A program made the translations under genes and the position numbers. A stretch of DNA of 64,000 nucleotides from Nannochloris sp. 'desiccata' (lineage: Eukaryota; Chlorophyta; Trebouxiophyceae; Chlorellales; Chlorellaceae): assembly GCA_019044685.2 (NCBI GenBank), contig JAGTXX020000011.1:1736001-1800000 (forward strand). Direction: 5' to 3'. This document shows, piece by piece, positions 12,641-23,586 of the stretch. The notes below the pieces were generated by a model. The model searched no databases, was not told where the DNA came from, and saw nothing but the letters and a program-made list of their open reading frames with translations. The stretch's first letter is position 1; each line of letters opens with the position of its first letter.

Positions 12641-13402
12641 ATGAGTGATGGAATAGACCCTGCCGTGAGCAGTGTGGAAGTTTTTGGCTTTCTATATTGG
12701 ATCACATCTGCAGTTGTTTATGGTGAGTTTTAATTCAAATCATGCTTGTCCTTTAACCCATCTCCAGGCTCAGATAAATCAAGAAAAAATCCACGCTGAT
12801 GATGCAGTGCTCTACGTTCTCTGGGCCTTCACACCCGGGTCAGTATTAGAGTGGCATGGCATCACTTATTACCCAAGCAAATATTGGGCTGTAGCTATCC
12901 CTACATGGATTTGCGTTACAGTAATAGCTGTATACTGGATATATGAGAGGTGAGATCAGGCAGAAAGTTTCAACGCAAGCTCTTTTGCTTGTATAAACAC
13001 AAAAAACTTTATTTTACTTCAGAGGAGAGGATCCCCGTCTCGTTGCCTCTTTCTCACACCCTCCTCATTCCTACTTTTGCAGCTTAAACATGATTCATAC
13101 AATACCCGAATCAAAATTAGAACCGCTACATGATCCTCGTAGTACATTAGATAAGGCCTATTTTAGCAGCAGCAAGGGCAATGGGCTTCTTCCTCTAGTA
13201 GAGGTACCTTTGGAAGTTATCAACATGATCTTGAAAGAAGGAATATCACCACTAGGTAAGAACGAAAAATGATACAGTTTCCGCGTATTTGACTGATTTA
13301 AATGTTCCATTGTGGGCATGTTGAACTAGATTAACTTTCCTTTAACAATTTGTTTGTGCAGAAGCAGAAGCTATATATAAGAGAACAAGGCGGCGAAAAT
13401 GA
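12641..13402 (+). CDS. PIGP: GPI-anchor biosynthesis subunit PIG-P
   Basis: Exons 12641-12722, 12808-12949, 13083-13255 and 13362-13402 give about 145 residues. PIG-P is a small two-span ER membrane subunit of the GPI-N-acetylglucosaminyl transferase that starts GPI anchor synthesis. Family landmarks are clear: EVFGFLYWITSAVVY, then LYVLWAFTPGSVL, GITYYPSKYWAVAIPTW and the second hydrophobic helix, then the LNMIHT loop. The first intron has two strong-looking acceptors; the one at 12806-12807 is chosen because it removes a 13-residue insert and restores the exact spacing between the two halves of the first membrane helix. The last short exon supplies a basic tail (KRTRRRK), possibly an ER-retention type ending. 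Confidence 0.85.
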
Positions 13403-13728
13403 AGTAGTGTTTTGAATGTGTTAAATATTCTATTCTCAATTTTGATGTATTCATATCATGTAACATTGATAGTGAAAGTAAATCCTGGTAAGACTTTGTG
13501 CATTGAGCTTGCACATAAAGGAAATTATCTCCCCCTTCGCTGTTGTTGGCCACCGCCTCGGCGCTTTGGAACAGGAAGCTTTCCTGCTTAGGATGCCCTG
13601 ATTACACTCCTTAACCAAGAAGCCTGGATACATTGAATTTATCAAACATAAACTAAACAGTGTTTTTGAATTGAGCACGTCGGCTGCTCGATCAGAAGTT
13701 TAAAGTGGATCGGGGAAATGCCCAGTAA
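13403..13728. other. Intergenic spacer between PIG-P and VPS37
   Basis: Low-complexity free, AT-rich, no coding character. It holds the 3' end of PIG-P and the promoter of VPS37. Confidence 0.4.
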
Positions 13729-15137
13729 ATGCATTATTCCCCTTTAAAAGAATCTTCTCCTCTCTATTTAAAGTAAGCACAATACCGCAAAGAAGAGGAG
13801 CTTTGGAGCTGATTCATTCCCAAAGTTTTCGATATCTTCTAGACGTGTTATTAGATCATTTCATTTACTTATTCTTCTCTTTCCATTCTTTCTTCCCTCT
13901 CTACCCTTCCTCAGTCGTGATCAACAAATAACTGGCACTATCAACACGGTACCTGGCTGTGCATACCTTAACAGCGAGCGAACCAGCCTTCAAATCCCTT
14001 TTTACTTGCCCGACGGACGACGCTTCACTTTACTCGTTACCTTGCCCTCTCGTTTCCCTCGAGAGCCACCTTCTTTATTCCTCAATCCCCCACTCCAACA
14101 CCCCTGGATAATAGATATTACCACAGGCGAAGTCCACCCACCTTTTCTAGAAGATTGGCCTTCTCCAGATCTCCAACTAGCAACCGTCGTTCAGAAGATA
14201 ATCGACACGTTTTCTAGATCCTTACCACCGAGTATTCGACCTTATTCCCCTAGCAAAAGCCCTAGTTTCTCAGAAGCTGTGAGTAGTACAGTCAATCCAA
14301 TGCGTATTCCGTTCTTTGGAGGCGATAAAAATGATGATAACGGCAGGAAGAACGACAATATTAGACCATCTTCCTCTCATCAAGCTGGACAGCCATCGTC
14401 GTCGTCTGCTCTGCCACCTCAGCAGCAAATGCAGCAAATGGGCATTAGTACCTACTCTTTCCCTCAACTAGCATCCATGCCAACACCAGAAATTGAGAAA
14501 GCAATGACAGATCAAGCTGCATTTGATCTCCTACTTACAAAAATTGCTGCAGAGCCTCGTCCGCCAGTGCCTGTCGCCGGTACCGGGAGCGGTGGTACTT
14601 TGTCAGAGGTAGATGCACTACGCCGCAGCAACGCAGACCTAGCACGTGCAAACCTAAGTAAAGAATCAGAAATCGAGGAAGTGCGTAGACAGATCGCCAT
14701 AGTACGTTCAACAGAGTATGAACCAGCAAAGGCTGCCTTTGATGAAAAATTTAATAGGCAAGAAGCGGCTCGTGAACAGATAGCGCCAGAGGTAAGAAAT
14801 GAAATGAAGAAAATATCTAAATCTTTGCAACGTATATATTTCCCCTTTCTATTATGTGCTAGTTTTCTAATCTTTTGCTCATTGATTTCCAATGCAGAAA
14901 CTAATCCATAGACTGAGAGTGGCTGCCGAAGAAGCCGACACCGCTGCTGCCTCTCTCGAAAGAGATTTCAGATCTGGCGCGTTACCATTGGATACATTTA
15001 TAGAAGAATATACAGCATTGAGAATCAAATATCATTCTCGAGATATGAAATATCAAGCGGCGTTGCAAACTATCCCAAATGCTTTAGCTGGTGGTGGCTT
15101 TGGCATGAGCAGAGGGGCCTCACCGCCAATGCTGTGA
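13729..15137 (+). CDS. VPS37: ESCRT-I subunit VPS37 with N-terminal UEV-like domain
   Basis: Exons 13729-13772, 13915-14791 and 14898-15137 give about 386 residues. ESCRT-I sorts ubiquitinated cargo at endosomes. Residues ~30-110 match the UEV-like fold of animal VPS37A: LQIPFYLPDGRRFTLLVTLP, then SRFPREPPSLFLNPPLQHPW and DLQLATVVQKIIDTF. A Ser/Gln-rich linker follows, then the C-terminal Mod(r) coiled-coil domain (~200-370; ATDQ...LLLTKIAAEPR, RLRVAAEEADTAAASLERDF, GALPLDTFIEEYTALRIKYH). Land-plant VPS37 proteins, as I know them, lack the UEV part. The first tiny exon is inferred from a good GTAAGC donor at 13773 and matching phase; it is the least certain part. Confidence 0.8.
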
Positions 15138-15421
15138 AAAAAGAAGGAGGAAAATTTAGTGTTGTAAGAATAGAATACTCAAGTGTCTTTTACAGTGTAA
15201 GAGACTTCATTATGATCATAGTAATCAAAGAAAAATTAGTAATCGTTCATAAAATATCTAAAAAGGTTCATTTTTGTTTCTCTCCGCTGCGGCTGCTTCG
15301 AGATTTTTCCATTCGATTTTGCCGTTTGAGGGAGAACACCTATCAATGCAGGGGACAACAAAATAAAAGAAAAAGAGAAAGTCCGAATTCAGAATTAAAA
15401 TCTTTACATTTCGACGCACTA

Positions 15422-16267
15422 TTAAGGCTCAATAGGATACCCCTCATGTCTCCATTCACACAAACCACCTTGTAAATGAACCACATCTGTAAATCCCGCT
15501 CTCATCAGTTCATAACATGCTTTCAAGGATCTCGTTTCGCGTCCAAAAGCACGATCTTTATCAGTCTCAGTCTTCTTTCCCGTACTCGCAACCCGTACAA
15601 CAGTATCTAAAGTACCACCAACAGAGCACATAACAATCACTTTCTTTCTTTTATTACCACCTACTGCTTTGAGCATGTTGTCGATGAAGGCAGGGTCACG
15701 TTCAGTGGCTCTCATGTTGAGACCTGCCATAACAACACGTTTGATTTTGTCCCATTGCTCATTGCCTGCGGTGATGCGAAAGAGAGGGACGCTGACAGCT
15801 CCAACTGCGTGTTCTTTCTCGAAGTCGATGCCGAGGCGGACGTCAACCAAGTAGGCGCCCTTTTTCATCAAGGCAAGTGCGGCGTCCTGATCGATTGTTT
15901 TGAGTTTCTTGCCAGTTAAGTAGGTGTGCATAACAGGCCAGACGGTGTACGCAGCACCACTAAGTGGCTGGACAGTCATCTCAAGACGGTCTGCCTTCAA
16001 ATGAGGTGCTCTCACCCACCGCTGCATGCTTGGGTCGAATCTGAAGCCAACAACGTCGTCATCTTTCTGGAAGGAAGAAAAGATATTCAGCTTGTTCTTG
16101 GGTTGTTCCTTCACCTCTTCCTTCTTCTCTTCAACAGGTTTGCTGCCCAGTTTGAAAAAAGCTTGGGGTTTGATAACACCACTAGATCGAAGAGCTACAG
16201 ACTTAGGCCGGCTGGAGGAGGCCGGCCTGGTGACAGGCAGTTGGGTGCGAATGAATGCTGTCTGCAT
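15422..16267 (-). CDS. Plastid rhodanese-like domain protein (STR14-like)
   Basis: An intronless frame of 281 residues. A ~45-residue basic, Ser/Ala/Pro-rich leader beginning M-Q-T-A-F looks like a plastid transit peptide. The rhodanese fold starts near IDQDAALALMKKGAYLVDVR. The active-site loop carries Cys (VIVMCSVGGTLDT) followed by an insert, then RETRSLKACYELMRAGFTDV and VHLQGGLCEWRHEGYPIE. The Cys-loop insert and the C-terminal GG-W-GxPxE ending match plant STR14-type plastid rhodaneses better than thiosulfate sulfurtransferases. The true role of that subfamily is unknown. It is transcribed head to head with the next plastid gene. Confidence 0.8.
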   Translation of the reverse strand: MQTAFIRTQLPVTRPASSSRPKSVALRSSGVIKPQAFFKLGSKPVEEKKEEVKEQPKNKLNIFSSFQKDDDVVGFRFDPSMQRWVRAPHLKADRLEMTVQPLSGAAYTVWPVMHTYLTGKKLKTIDQDAALALMKKGAYLVDVRLGIDFEKEHAVGAVSVPLFRITAGNEQWDKIKRVVMAGLNMRATERDPAFIDNMLKAVGGNKRKKVIVMCSVGGTLDTVVRVASTGKKTETDKDRAFGRETRSLKACYELMRAGFTDVVHLQGGLCEWRHEGYPIEP

Positions 16268-16426
16268 CGTATTCAGCGTAAAATTGAAAATGATCCGTGG
16301 GTAGAGAGCAAATTGGATTTGATCTTGAAAGTGGAAAAAATTAGGAGCTTAATTAGATCACTTACCATTTTTACCGGTTTTAATCTTAATCATATTAAGA
16401 CTACTTTTAAAATAGAAAGAACAACG
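16268..16426. promoter_or_regulatory. Head-to-head promoter interval between two plastid-protein genes
   Basis: Only 159 bases separate the start codons of the rhodanese and the plastid membrane protein genes. It is AT-rich and must serve both directions. No specific element is recognised. Confidence 0.5.
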
Positions 16427-18085
16427 ATGGCAGCGAGTGCTGCCTTTCCCGTTTTTGGCGCACGTTGTTGGCCATGTCAATCAAATTATATAAACATTCA
16501 ACCTGCGCACCAACAACGACGCCTCGCAAATCAAGCCGTTCGCTCTGATGCTTTAACTACAAAACAAGATAACAATGCCGCGTCAATCCCTCCAAGCCAG
16601 CAGCAGGAAGCTTTGATTACATTAGTTCGAGCGGCGACGGCAGCCACCGTATTCACAGCACTCGCTGCAACAATACCTTCCCCGGCCCTTGCGTCCGAGT
16701 GGCACCCTCGTCGTAACTTACGCAGAATCCGAGATAGTGTCCTTGAAGGTGGGGCTCGTGCAAGAACTCGCCAACAAGAGAACGCCTCCCGTTTACTCGC
16801 TCAAGCAAGAAAAGAGCAAGCAGCTGCTCAATCTGCTCAAGCTAAATCTCAAGATGATCTACTTTACCAAGTACAAAGTGCTGCAAAACGTGCATATAGG
16901 AAACTTCAACGCACAGTTCGAGGAGAAAGTGTTTTTTCTATTGGGGTGTCTGGTGGAAATCGTCCAGACCCTGCGAGCTACTACCCCAACTCCAGCTATC
17001 CTTCTGGACCTGAAGCTTCTTCTCTAGGTTGGTGGGTAGTAACATTCGCCTTAATGGGGGTGGCATACGCGAAATGGGGTGATAATTTAAAATTATTGTG
17101 GCGGCGAGGGCCAAATAGTGAAAAAGGGCGATGGGTTCGTGATCGTTCTTTAGGTGGAAAGTTGGTATTCGTACCTGATGCAACTGATGCGCCGTCATCT
17201 TCTCGTCCATTGTGGCAAGATGATGAAGATTTTACAACGGAATTAGCCTCTGTAGCCGCTGCACGAACTGGCGGTGTCGGTGACGCAAGACCAACTTCTT
17301 CTTCTGCTGCTGCTGCTAACAGAGGGAATAATGTAGTTGTTGAAAATTTGGAACCTACCTGGTGGGCACCTCCTGCTCCTGTAGGCTATGTCTCTGCCTC
17401 GAGGAAAGAAGATATGATAAAACAATCAAAACAAACTCTACGCCTATTGGAAGATTCCAAATTAAGAGGAGAGGAATATGCCCTATCAGATTTGATTACC
17501 TTGCGTAGAATATGCCACGAAGGTGGTGGTATTTCAGTCAAACCTTCAACAGAGAGTGGACGAGATGCAATTCTGCGTGCTGGGGTACGCTTTGCCATGC
17601 AGGCATCTTTGCGCCCAAACCCATCCAATGATCTAGGAGGCTACGAGCCAGGACGTTTTATTAGCGGTCTTGCTGGGGATCTCACTGTCCCTTCGAAACG
17701 TGCCATTACTATTACACACGGTGAAGTAGCAGCTACCTGTCGTGGTGCACTCATCGATGCGGAAGCTGCGTTCAGAGCCGGTGATCAAAATCGAGTTTTA
17801 ATTTCTCTTGGACGTTTAGTTGCTACTTTAGCAGCATTCCCCTTACCGCAGGGCAGTGCTGAATCTGAGCTCGTCGGGCGTACTATCCAAGCGCAGACTA
17901 CCTTGGAATTTAGAAGAGCGGTATTCCTAGCTGCAGGGTCTGCTAATATTCATATTGCGCCTATTGTTGCTGAAATGATGGGATTTGACCCCGGTCAAGT
18001 GATGGAACAGTTGAAAATGCAGATTTCAGTGTCAGCTGCACAAGCTGCTGCCCAAGCAGTACAGAGAGGGGAAGAAAGCGAGTGA
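16427..18085 (+). CDS. Conserved plastid membrane protein, possibly VIR3-like
   Basis: An intronless frame of 552 residues. The first ~40 residues suit a transit peptide; a hydrophobic stretch near residues 68-90 ends in PSPALASE, a typical thylakoid signal-cleavage pattern. An Arg/Ala/Gln-rich helix follows, then one membrane span (LGWWVVTFALMGVAYAKWG). The C-terminal 230 residues contain EPTWWAPPAPVGYVSASRKE and YALSDLITLRRICHEGGGIS, resembling from memory a plant plastid family (VIRESCENT3 type, At1g56180). That assignment is weak. No zinc-protease HExxH motif is visible. The ATG at 16427 is chosen because the leader starts there; in-frame sequence further upstream overlaps the opposite gene. 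Confidence 0.7.
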   Translation: MAASAAFPVFGARCWPCQSNYINIQPAHQQRRLANQAVRSDALTTKQDNNAASIPPSQQQEALITLVRAATAATVFTALAATIPSPALASEWHPRRNLRRIRDSVLEGGARARTRQQENASRLLAQARKEQAAAQSAQAKSQDDLLYQVQSAAKRAYRKLQRTVRGESVFSIGVSGGNRPDPASYYPNSSYPSGPEASSLGWWVVTFALMGVAYAKWGDNLKLLWRRGPNSEKGRWVRDRSLGGKLVFVPDATDAPSSSRPLWQDDEDFTTELASVAAARTGGVGDARPTSSSAAAANRGNNVVVENLEPTWWAPPAPVGYVSASRKEDMIKQSKQTLRLLEDSKLRGEEYALSDLITLRRICHEGGGISVKPSTESGRDAILRAGVRFAMQASLRPNPSNDLGGYEPGRFISGLAGDLTVPSKRAITITHGEVAATCRGALIDAEAAFRAGDQNRVLISLGRLVATLAAFPLPQGSAESELVGRTIQAQTTLEFRRAVFLAAGSANIHIAPIVAEMMGFDPGQVMEQLKMQISVSAAQAAAQAVQRGEESE

Positions 18086-18286
18086 AAATTTTATGGTTAT
18101 AGTAAACTGACTGACAGACATGCAGGTATGAATTGTATTAAATGTGAAGCAAAGTATGACTGCTCTCTATTTATGTAAAGGAATGGTAAAAATAACGAGG
18201 ACTAAGGATAATAAAAAGCTTATATAATATAAAAATGCATTTACGTGCTTAAAGATACCACCGCCACCCCTACCTCGAAGTATATT

Positions 18287-21200
18287 TCAACTCAATTTAT
18301 TCTGGATTTGACGATGCAACATACATAACCACTCTACATACGACATCCCCGCAGACGGTGATCTATCCTCAATCAGTGCGGCCATACATGCAGCCTCTTG
18401 TGGGTGGCCCCGTCGCACTAATCTCAAATGCATGTAACTTTTCCTTTGTCGCCTTATCTCATCTAGTAGGGCTAATACCGCTTTAGATAACTGAGTATCA
18501 AGTGCAGGAGGACCAGAAAATTGTACTATATCTATCATATCAGCACTAGGCACATTCAATAAAGCAGTACACATTTCAGGTGGCACCGCAGCTCCGATGA
18601 AAATATGAGCATCAAATCCATTTTCTAATAAATAAATACCCTCTGAATCGAGTCTTTCTGCTGTCAGCCACAATTTTTCAGGTACTTTTGGTGCATTGGC
18701 AGGTTTTTTTACTAAAGTATGCAGCTCTAAAAGGCGGGGGTGAAGGGTAGGTAGCACAGTTGTTGGGGACGCCATCATGAGTCGAGTCATCCAAATAGCT
18801 CTCGAATCAGCTCTGGCGTCAGTTCTGAAGCACGCCAGTTTGGTCAGTCCTAAAGAATACAACGGCAATAATTTTAGTGATTCTGGTAATATCAATTGAC
18901 CAGATGACGAGGCAGTAGCCACATGTTTTCTGTATGCTACCAATGTGTCTACCGCTGCTTTAATGATTACATCTCTACATGCGGCAATTGTACGACCAGG
19001 CACCTGCGCAGATACTTTTTTTGCTACATAGGTAACAAAGGTATCTAGATCTGCTCCACGGAATACAGAACCTAAAGAGCGAGTTACTGGCAGAGCTAAA
19101 TTATGTAGACGAACGCGGCGTCTGCCTTCAGTGTTTGTATACAGCAACGCATATTGCAGGTAGATTTCAGCGCCTTCTCGTAAACGTTCCTCGTGAAGTA
19201 ACCGTGCAGAGATGGTATGGTCACATGAGAGTGCTGGGAAATGTAAATCTGTGGGATTACGGCGGTGGAAAGCGCCTACATAATTATCGACAGAGAGGCC
19301 TGAAGACACCCGTAACCTAGCAACTGCTTCGAACCCTTGTGGCCGCATAAGGCACCACCGAAGATCGTTATGGAATCGTGCACCATCTGCATCAGGATTG
19401 AATGGATTGTAGCGATGCATGGATCCGGAAGTTTCTGTGCAAAGCACGCTCAGCGTGGCAAGATCGACATAGCCTTGTGTCAAAGCAAAGATATCGATAG
19501 ATACTTGATGCTCAGCTGCATGTTTAGCGAGTGCAGTGTAGTCTTTACCTTCTGGAGTCATGACTTCAAGCGTATCCCGTTCAGATGGAGGTCGTCCAGC
19601 TTCTCTAGGTTTTAAAGCTAACACACCTGCGTGTGGTAACGATGCCAAGAAGACAACCGCTCTGCCACCAACACCAAGTTTTAAAGCATCTATTGTAGCT
19701 TTCAACGCAGCTCCACCTGCACATTCGCCTACTTGAGTACTTGCAAACGTCTTGGGAATAGAATCTAACAAGTTTTTCAACGCTTTTTTATGGTGTGCTA
19801 AATTTACTGCGGCTGCTGTACCTCCTAAAGGGCAAAAGGGGTCTGCAATGTCGCTCATGACCAGCATTACAGGCTGCTGTTGAGAGGCAGAAGAAGCTTC
19901 ATTTGGATCTCCATTAGCTGCGGCATGAATGTCTCCATTACTCATACTATTAGTGGATGATTTAGGCGCGTAAAAGTGAACACGTGAGTCGAAAGTGGCA
20001 ATCCCCACTCTGGTTCTTTCACCGCCTGGCAACTCATCCAACAATTGAGAAATAGAAGCACATGCTGCAGCGGTCGCGCCACTCCCTACCGCACCAGCGG
20101 TGACTTCAATAAGGAAGGAATACGTGGGACAAACAGGAGGACGGACCAAATACTCCCCACCAACATCAAATTCTACTGAGCCTCTACACAGCTCCGGTCG
20201 GTCTTCTCGATCACGCCGTTGGCCATCACCGCCGAGATGCGAAAAGTACTCTGGAGGAACGATTGTATTACTCGAATTGCAGAAACAACATTCCATTTTA
20301 CGCCCATTATCTACCCATCGCATGTAGGGACAGACGTATGCTTTGCAGTCAACGCAGCGTAAAGGACCACCCACATCAGGCCCAGCAGCGTCGACAACAT
20401 CAACTGGCGCTTCTCCATGTTCTGGCAACGCAAGAGGGTTTATCATGACGACAAAAGGTAGAGATGCAGATTTGAGTAGATCTGCGCCTTGTGGGATTGA
20501 ATTAAGGGAAGATCGCATGTACCGAGGGCCTGCACTACCACAATCCCGAACAACAATTGGTGCTTCTGTGGACGGTGGAATGGTATGCGTGTTTTCTCTA
20601 CGTGTCTCGAAAACTTGCGTGGGTGGGGGTAAGGACGCAGGCCGTGGCATAGATCCAGGGTCAATATTACGGCCACCCATGACGCCTTGTTGTTGTGGAG
20701 CACTCGTCGCCATCCCACCCGATTGTTGTTGTTGCTGTTGCATAGTCGGCGGAGCTCCAAAAGCTGGCGGCGCACCTCCTTGTTGTTGAGAAGGAGGGCC
20801 TGGTTGAGAAGGAGCTGTTGCACCAAAGGTGGGAGGAGCACCCCATCCTCCTCCAGGAGTACCAGACATACCTCCTGCTGTTGCACTAGGGGAAAACGGA
20901 GTACCAGGCTGCTGCTGCTGTTGTGGATATCCACCAATTTGCTGTGGTTGCGGTGGTTGCGGTGGCAGCCTAGCTACGCCTCCTCCTATATGCTGCTGCT
21001 GCTGCGCCATAAAAGGCGCTCTAGGTGCTGCTGATGGTGTCGGCATTGGTGGTGGGACCGGGGCACTCAATCCCTCTACTGGTGGAGGACGTGGTGGTGG
21101 TGGAACTCCCACAGGAAACCCAGAACTGGGAGTAATAGGTCGTGGGTACTGCTGTTGTTGACGGTTTAAGGCAGCGGGCATTGGCATCGCACCAAGAGGT

Positions 21201-21837
21201 CTTTGCGGTGTTGCAGCAGGCATTGGCATTGGCGGCGGTCTATATCGCTGTTGTTGTTTCTGTGGTACTCCTACTGCTTCCTGATGCATTCCTCCATTCA
21301 TCTGCATTGCTGGTGCTGGTGGGAATCCTGGGCGAGGCATAGCAGGAGGAGGCCGAACAGCAGCTACACCTTGTGGTGGGTGCATTTGACCGACAGCTGG
21401 CGGCGGTCTAGGAGCACCGCCTGGAACAGCTGCTGGTGGCGGTCCTGGGTGTTGTCCACCCATATTCATTTGCTGAATTTGCGAAGCTAATTGATGTGTT
21501 CCAGGTGGTTGTGGTGCACCGTAAACTGGCCTAGGTGCCATCATTCCAGAGCCTGGTGGAAGTCCTCCACCGGCAGCGGGATGTGGTGGCGCTCCATACG
21601 GATTGGAAGGCGCTCCTGCGCCAAGACCTGCAATAGAAAATCAGGCGTCAGGTTTGAGGTAAGGTATATGCTCTATGTATGTAAACAGAGTGCGTGATTG
21701 AAGAATAGAAAGCAGATCAGCAGCTGTTTTATTTTATTGGCAAAAGAACAAAAAATAAAAGTCATCTACGTGCCTGAGGCTGGAGGTTGCCCAGATGGCC
21801 TCGCAGCATAGTATGGTTGGGCCGGAGGGCCTTGCAT
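18287..21837 (-). CDS. SEC24: COPII coat cargo adaptor SEC24
   Basis: Exons 21837-21774 and 21627-18287 give about 1134 residues. SEC24 pairs with SEC23 to form the inner COPII coat and picks cargo at ER exit sites. The N-terminal ~330 residues are a Pro/Gln/Gly/Met-rich disordered tail. A zinc finger follows (LRCVDCKAYVCPYMRW...CCFCNSSN), then the trunk (PPVCPTYSFLIEVTAGAV), beta-sandwich, helical and gelsolin-like domains to the end. The first exon is needed because coding continues in frame upstream of the Met-Met at 21544; the intron appears to start with GC (CAG|GCACGT), a GC-AG intron. It is head to head with RAB1. Confidence 0.93.
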
Positions 21838-22196
21838 ATTTTTCTAAGAGCCCGCTGAGAGTCTAAGTGCAAAGAAAAGAAAAGGCAGTTGTTCGTTGGA
21901 CGATCCCAAGTAAATGCGAAGACAAATGGAATATTGGCCCTGGGCTCCGTGTTTACCATATAAAAATAAGTATTGAGAATATGGTAAGGGCTTTAATAGC
22001 GTTTTTCTCAGCCTACAAAAAAATCTGATGACGTTTTAGAGGCGTTTCTTCCTTGTTGAAACACGGTAGCCTATACGCAGTTAAGAACCTCTGTTGGCCA
22101 GCTTGTAAGTTTTTTTTTTAAAGAAACAACTGCAGTTTTTAAAACTGCGCGTGCTACCTTGTTCAGAAGACACGGTGCAAATAAACAGCAGACAAA
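21838..22196. promoter_or_regulatory. Head-to-head promoter interval, SEC24 / RAB1
   Basis: A 359-base spacer separates the start codons of two early secretory genes. It holds a TTTTTTTTT run near 22111-22119 and no protein-like frame. Confidence 0.5.
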
Positions 22197-23293
22197 ATGG
22201 GCAGCAATCCAGAGTATGACTATCTTTTCAAGGTATTAGGATGATTTTTAGATAATGTATATGCATGATAGTTGCATAGAGCACGCTTTACTGGTGTTTG
22301 ATACTCCCAAGTTTCGATTTGCTTACATTTTTCCTTAACTGTTTGCAGCTCCTCTTGATCGGAGACTCAGGCGTCGGTAAATCTTGCCTGTTACTTCGTT
22401 TCGCGGTAAGTATACTAGATTGAATCACGCAGACGAGGGAATGGTTTCCGCTAGGTTCTTATTTTGCCTGGAAATAGTAAATTAAGAATTTGCTTTTCAT
22501 GTCTTGCAGGATGATACCTACACTGAGAGCTATATCTCCACTATTGGAGTGGATTTTGTAAGTTTTATGCATCTAGATTCCTGATCAAGCGCCTCTTCTG
22601 GGGTCTCTGCCCTTGGCTTTTTATTTTTGTTGACCAAGATCACTGATTTCTGGCTGTTCACCGCTGCCCTTTCTTTCTTCTTTTTGCAGAAAATTCGCAC
22701 TGTAGAGCTCGACGGAAAGGTTATCAAGCTTCAAATTGTGAGTAGAGTTTGTTGTTATCCGATCTCTAGCAAAAATAAGTACTTTACAGAAGAATCAACT
22801 CGTCTATGATATCTCTACCGCCAATGAATTAACGATTGTTTCTTCTTTTCTTCCTCTTCTTCTGTAGTGGGATACCGCCGGCCAGGAACGTTTCCGCACC
22901 ATTACTAGCAGCTACTATCGCGGCGCGCACGGCATTATTGTCGTCTTTGACGTCACTGACCAGGAAAGTTTTAACAATGTTAAGCAATGGCTCAACGAGA
23001 TTGATCGCTATGCCAATGAAAGCGTAAACAAACTTCTTGTGGGAAATAAATCCGATCTCACAACAAAGCGCGCTGTTGAATACAACACCGCAAAGGCATT
23101 TGCTGATGAAATTGGTGTGCCTTATATTGAAACTTCAGCGAAGAATGCTAATAATGTTGAACAAGCTTTCATGACGATGGCGGCAGAAATTAAAAACAGA
23201 ATGGCAAGAGAGCCTGCTATGAATAAGCCTGCGAATACTATCAGACCAGGAGAGGGAAAGTCTATTGCAGCGAATAAATCAAGCTGCTGTTAA
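22197..23293 (+). CDS. RAB1: Rab1-family small GTPase (RABD/Ypt1)
   Basis: Exons 22197-22232, 22349-22405, 22510-22557, 22690-22737 and 22868-23293 give 204 residues, the normal Rab1 length. It controls ER-to-Golgi vesicle traffic. The start [12 protein letters not shown] is followed by [15 protein letters not shown] (P-loop), the switch I effector region [14 protein letters not shown], switch [22 protein letters not shown], base-binding NKSD and ETSAK, and a CC ending for double geranylgeranylation. All four introns lie exactly between codons (phase 0) and break up the first 60 residues. Confidence 0.96.
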
Positions 23294-23586
23294 ATTGGTG
23301 TTAAGAGAGCTCCTCATAGAAGAGAAGGAAGGGAGAAATGAGATGAGCTCCTTGCGGCACAGGTGGTGTTCTTTGCAGCCTCCTTAAAAAACCCTACCCC
23401 CCCACCCCCACTTGTTCTTTTAATACGAATCCTGTCCAGTTGCGCTACCTACTCTTCATTCATTAGTTTGTTTCGTTTTTGACATATCTTAGATCTATAT
23501 AAAAAATTCAATACTAACAAACAGTATATATATCACCAGAGCAATAGTTCCACTAGAAAGGAAGGGATGCATGTGGCGTCATCAAT

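Noticed and set aside
12768..12807. Alternative PIG-P acceptor at 12767
   Set aside because: The acceptor looks good but causes a frameshift with the strong donor at 12723, and the extra residues disrupt the first membrane helix.
16427..18085. Calling the plastid membrane protein a metalloprotease
   Set aside because: No HExxH or other metal-binding motif is visible despite a possible VIR3 resemblance.
20687..21490. Plus-strand open frames opposite the N-terminus of SEC24
   Set aside because: They arise from the CAG/CCA-rich repeats of the Pro/Gln tail and read as Cys/Trp/Ser runs.
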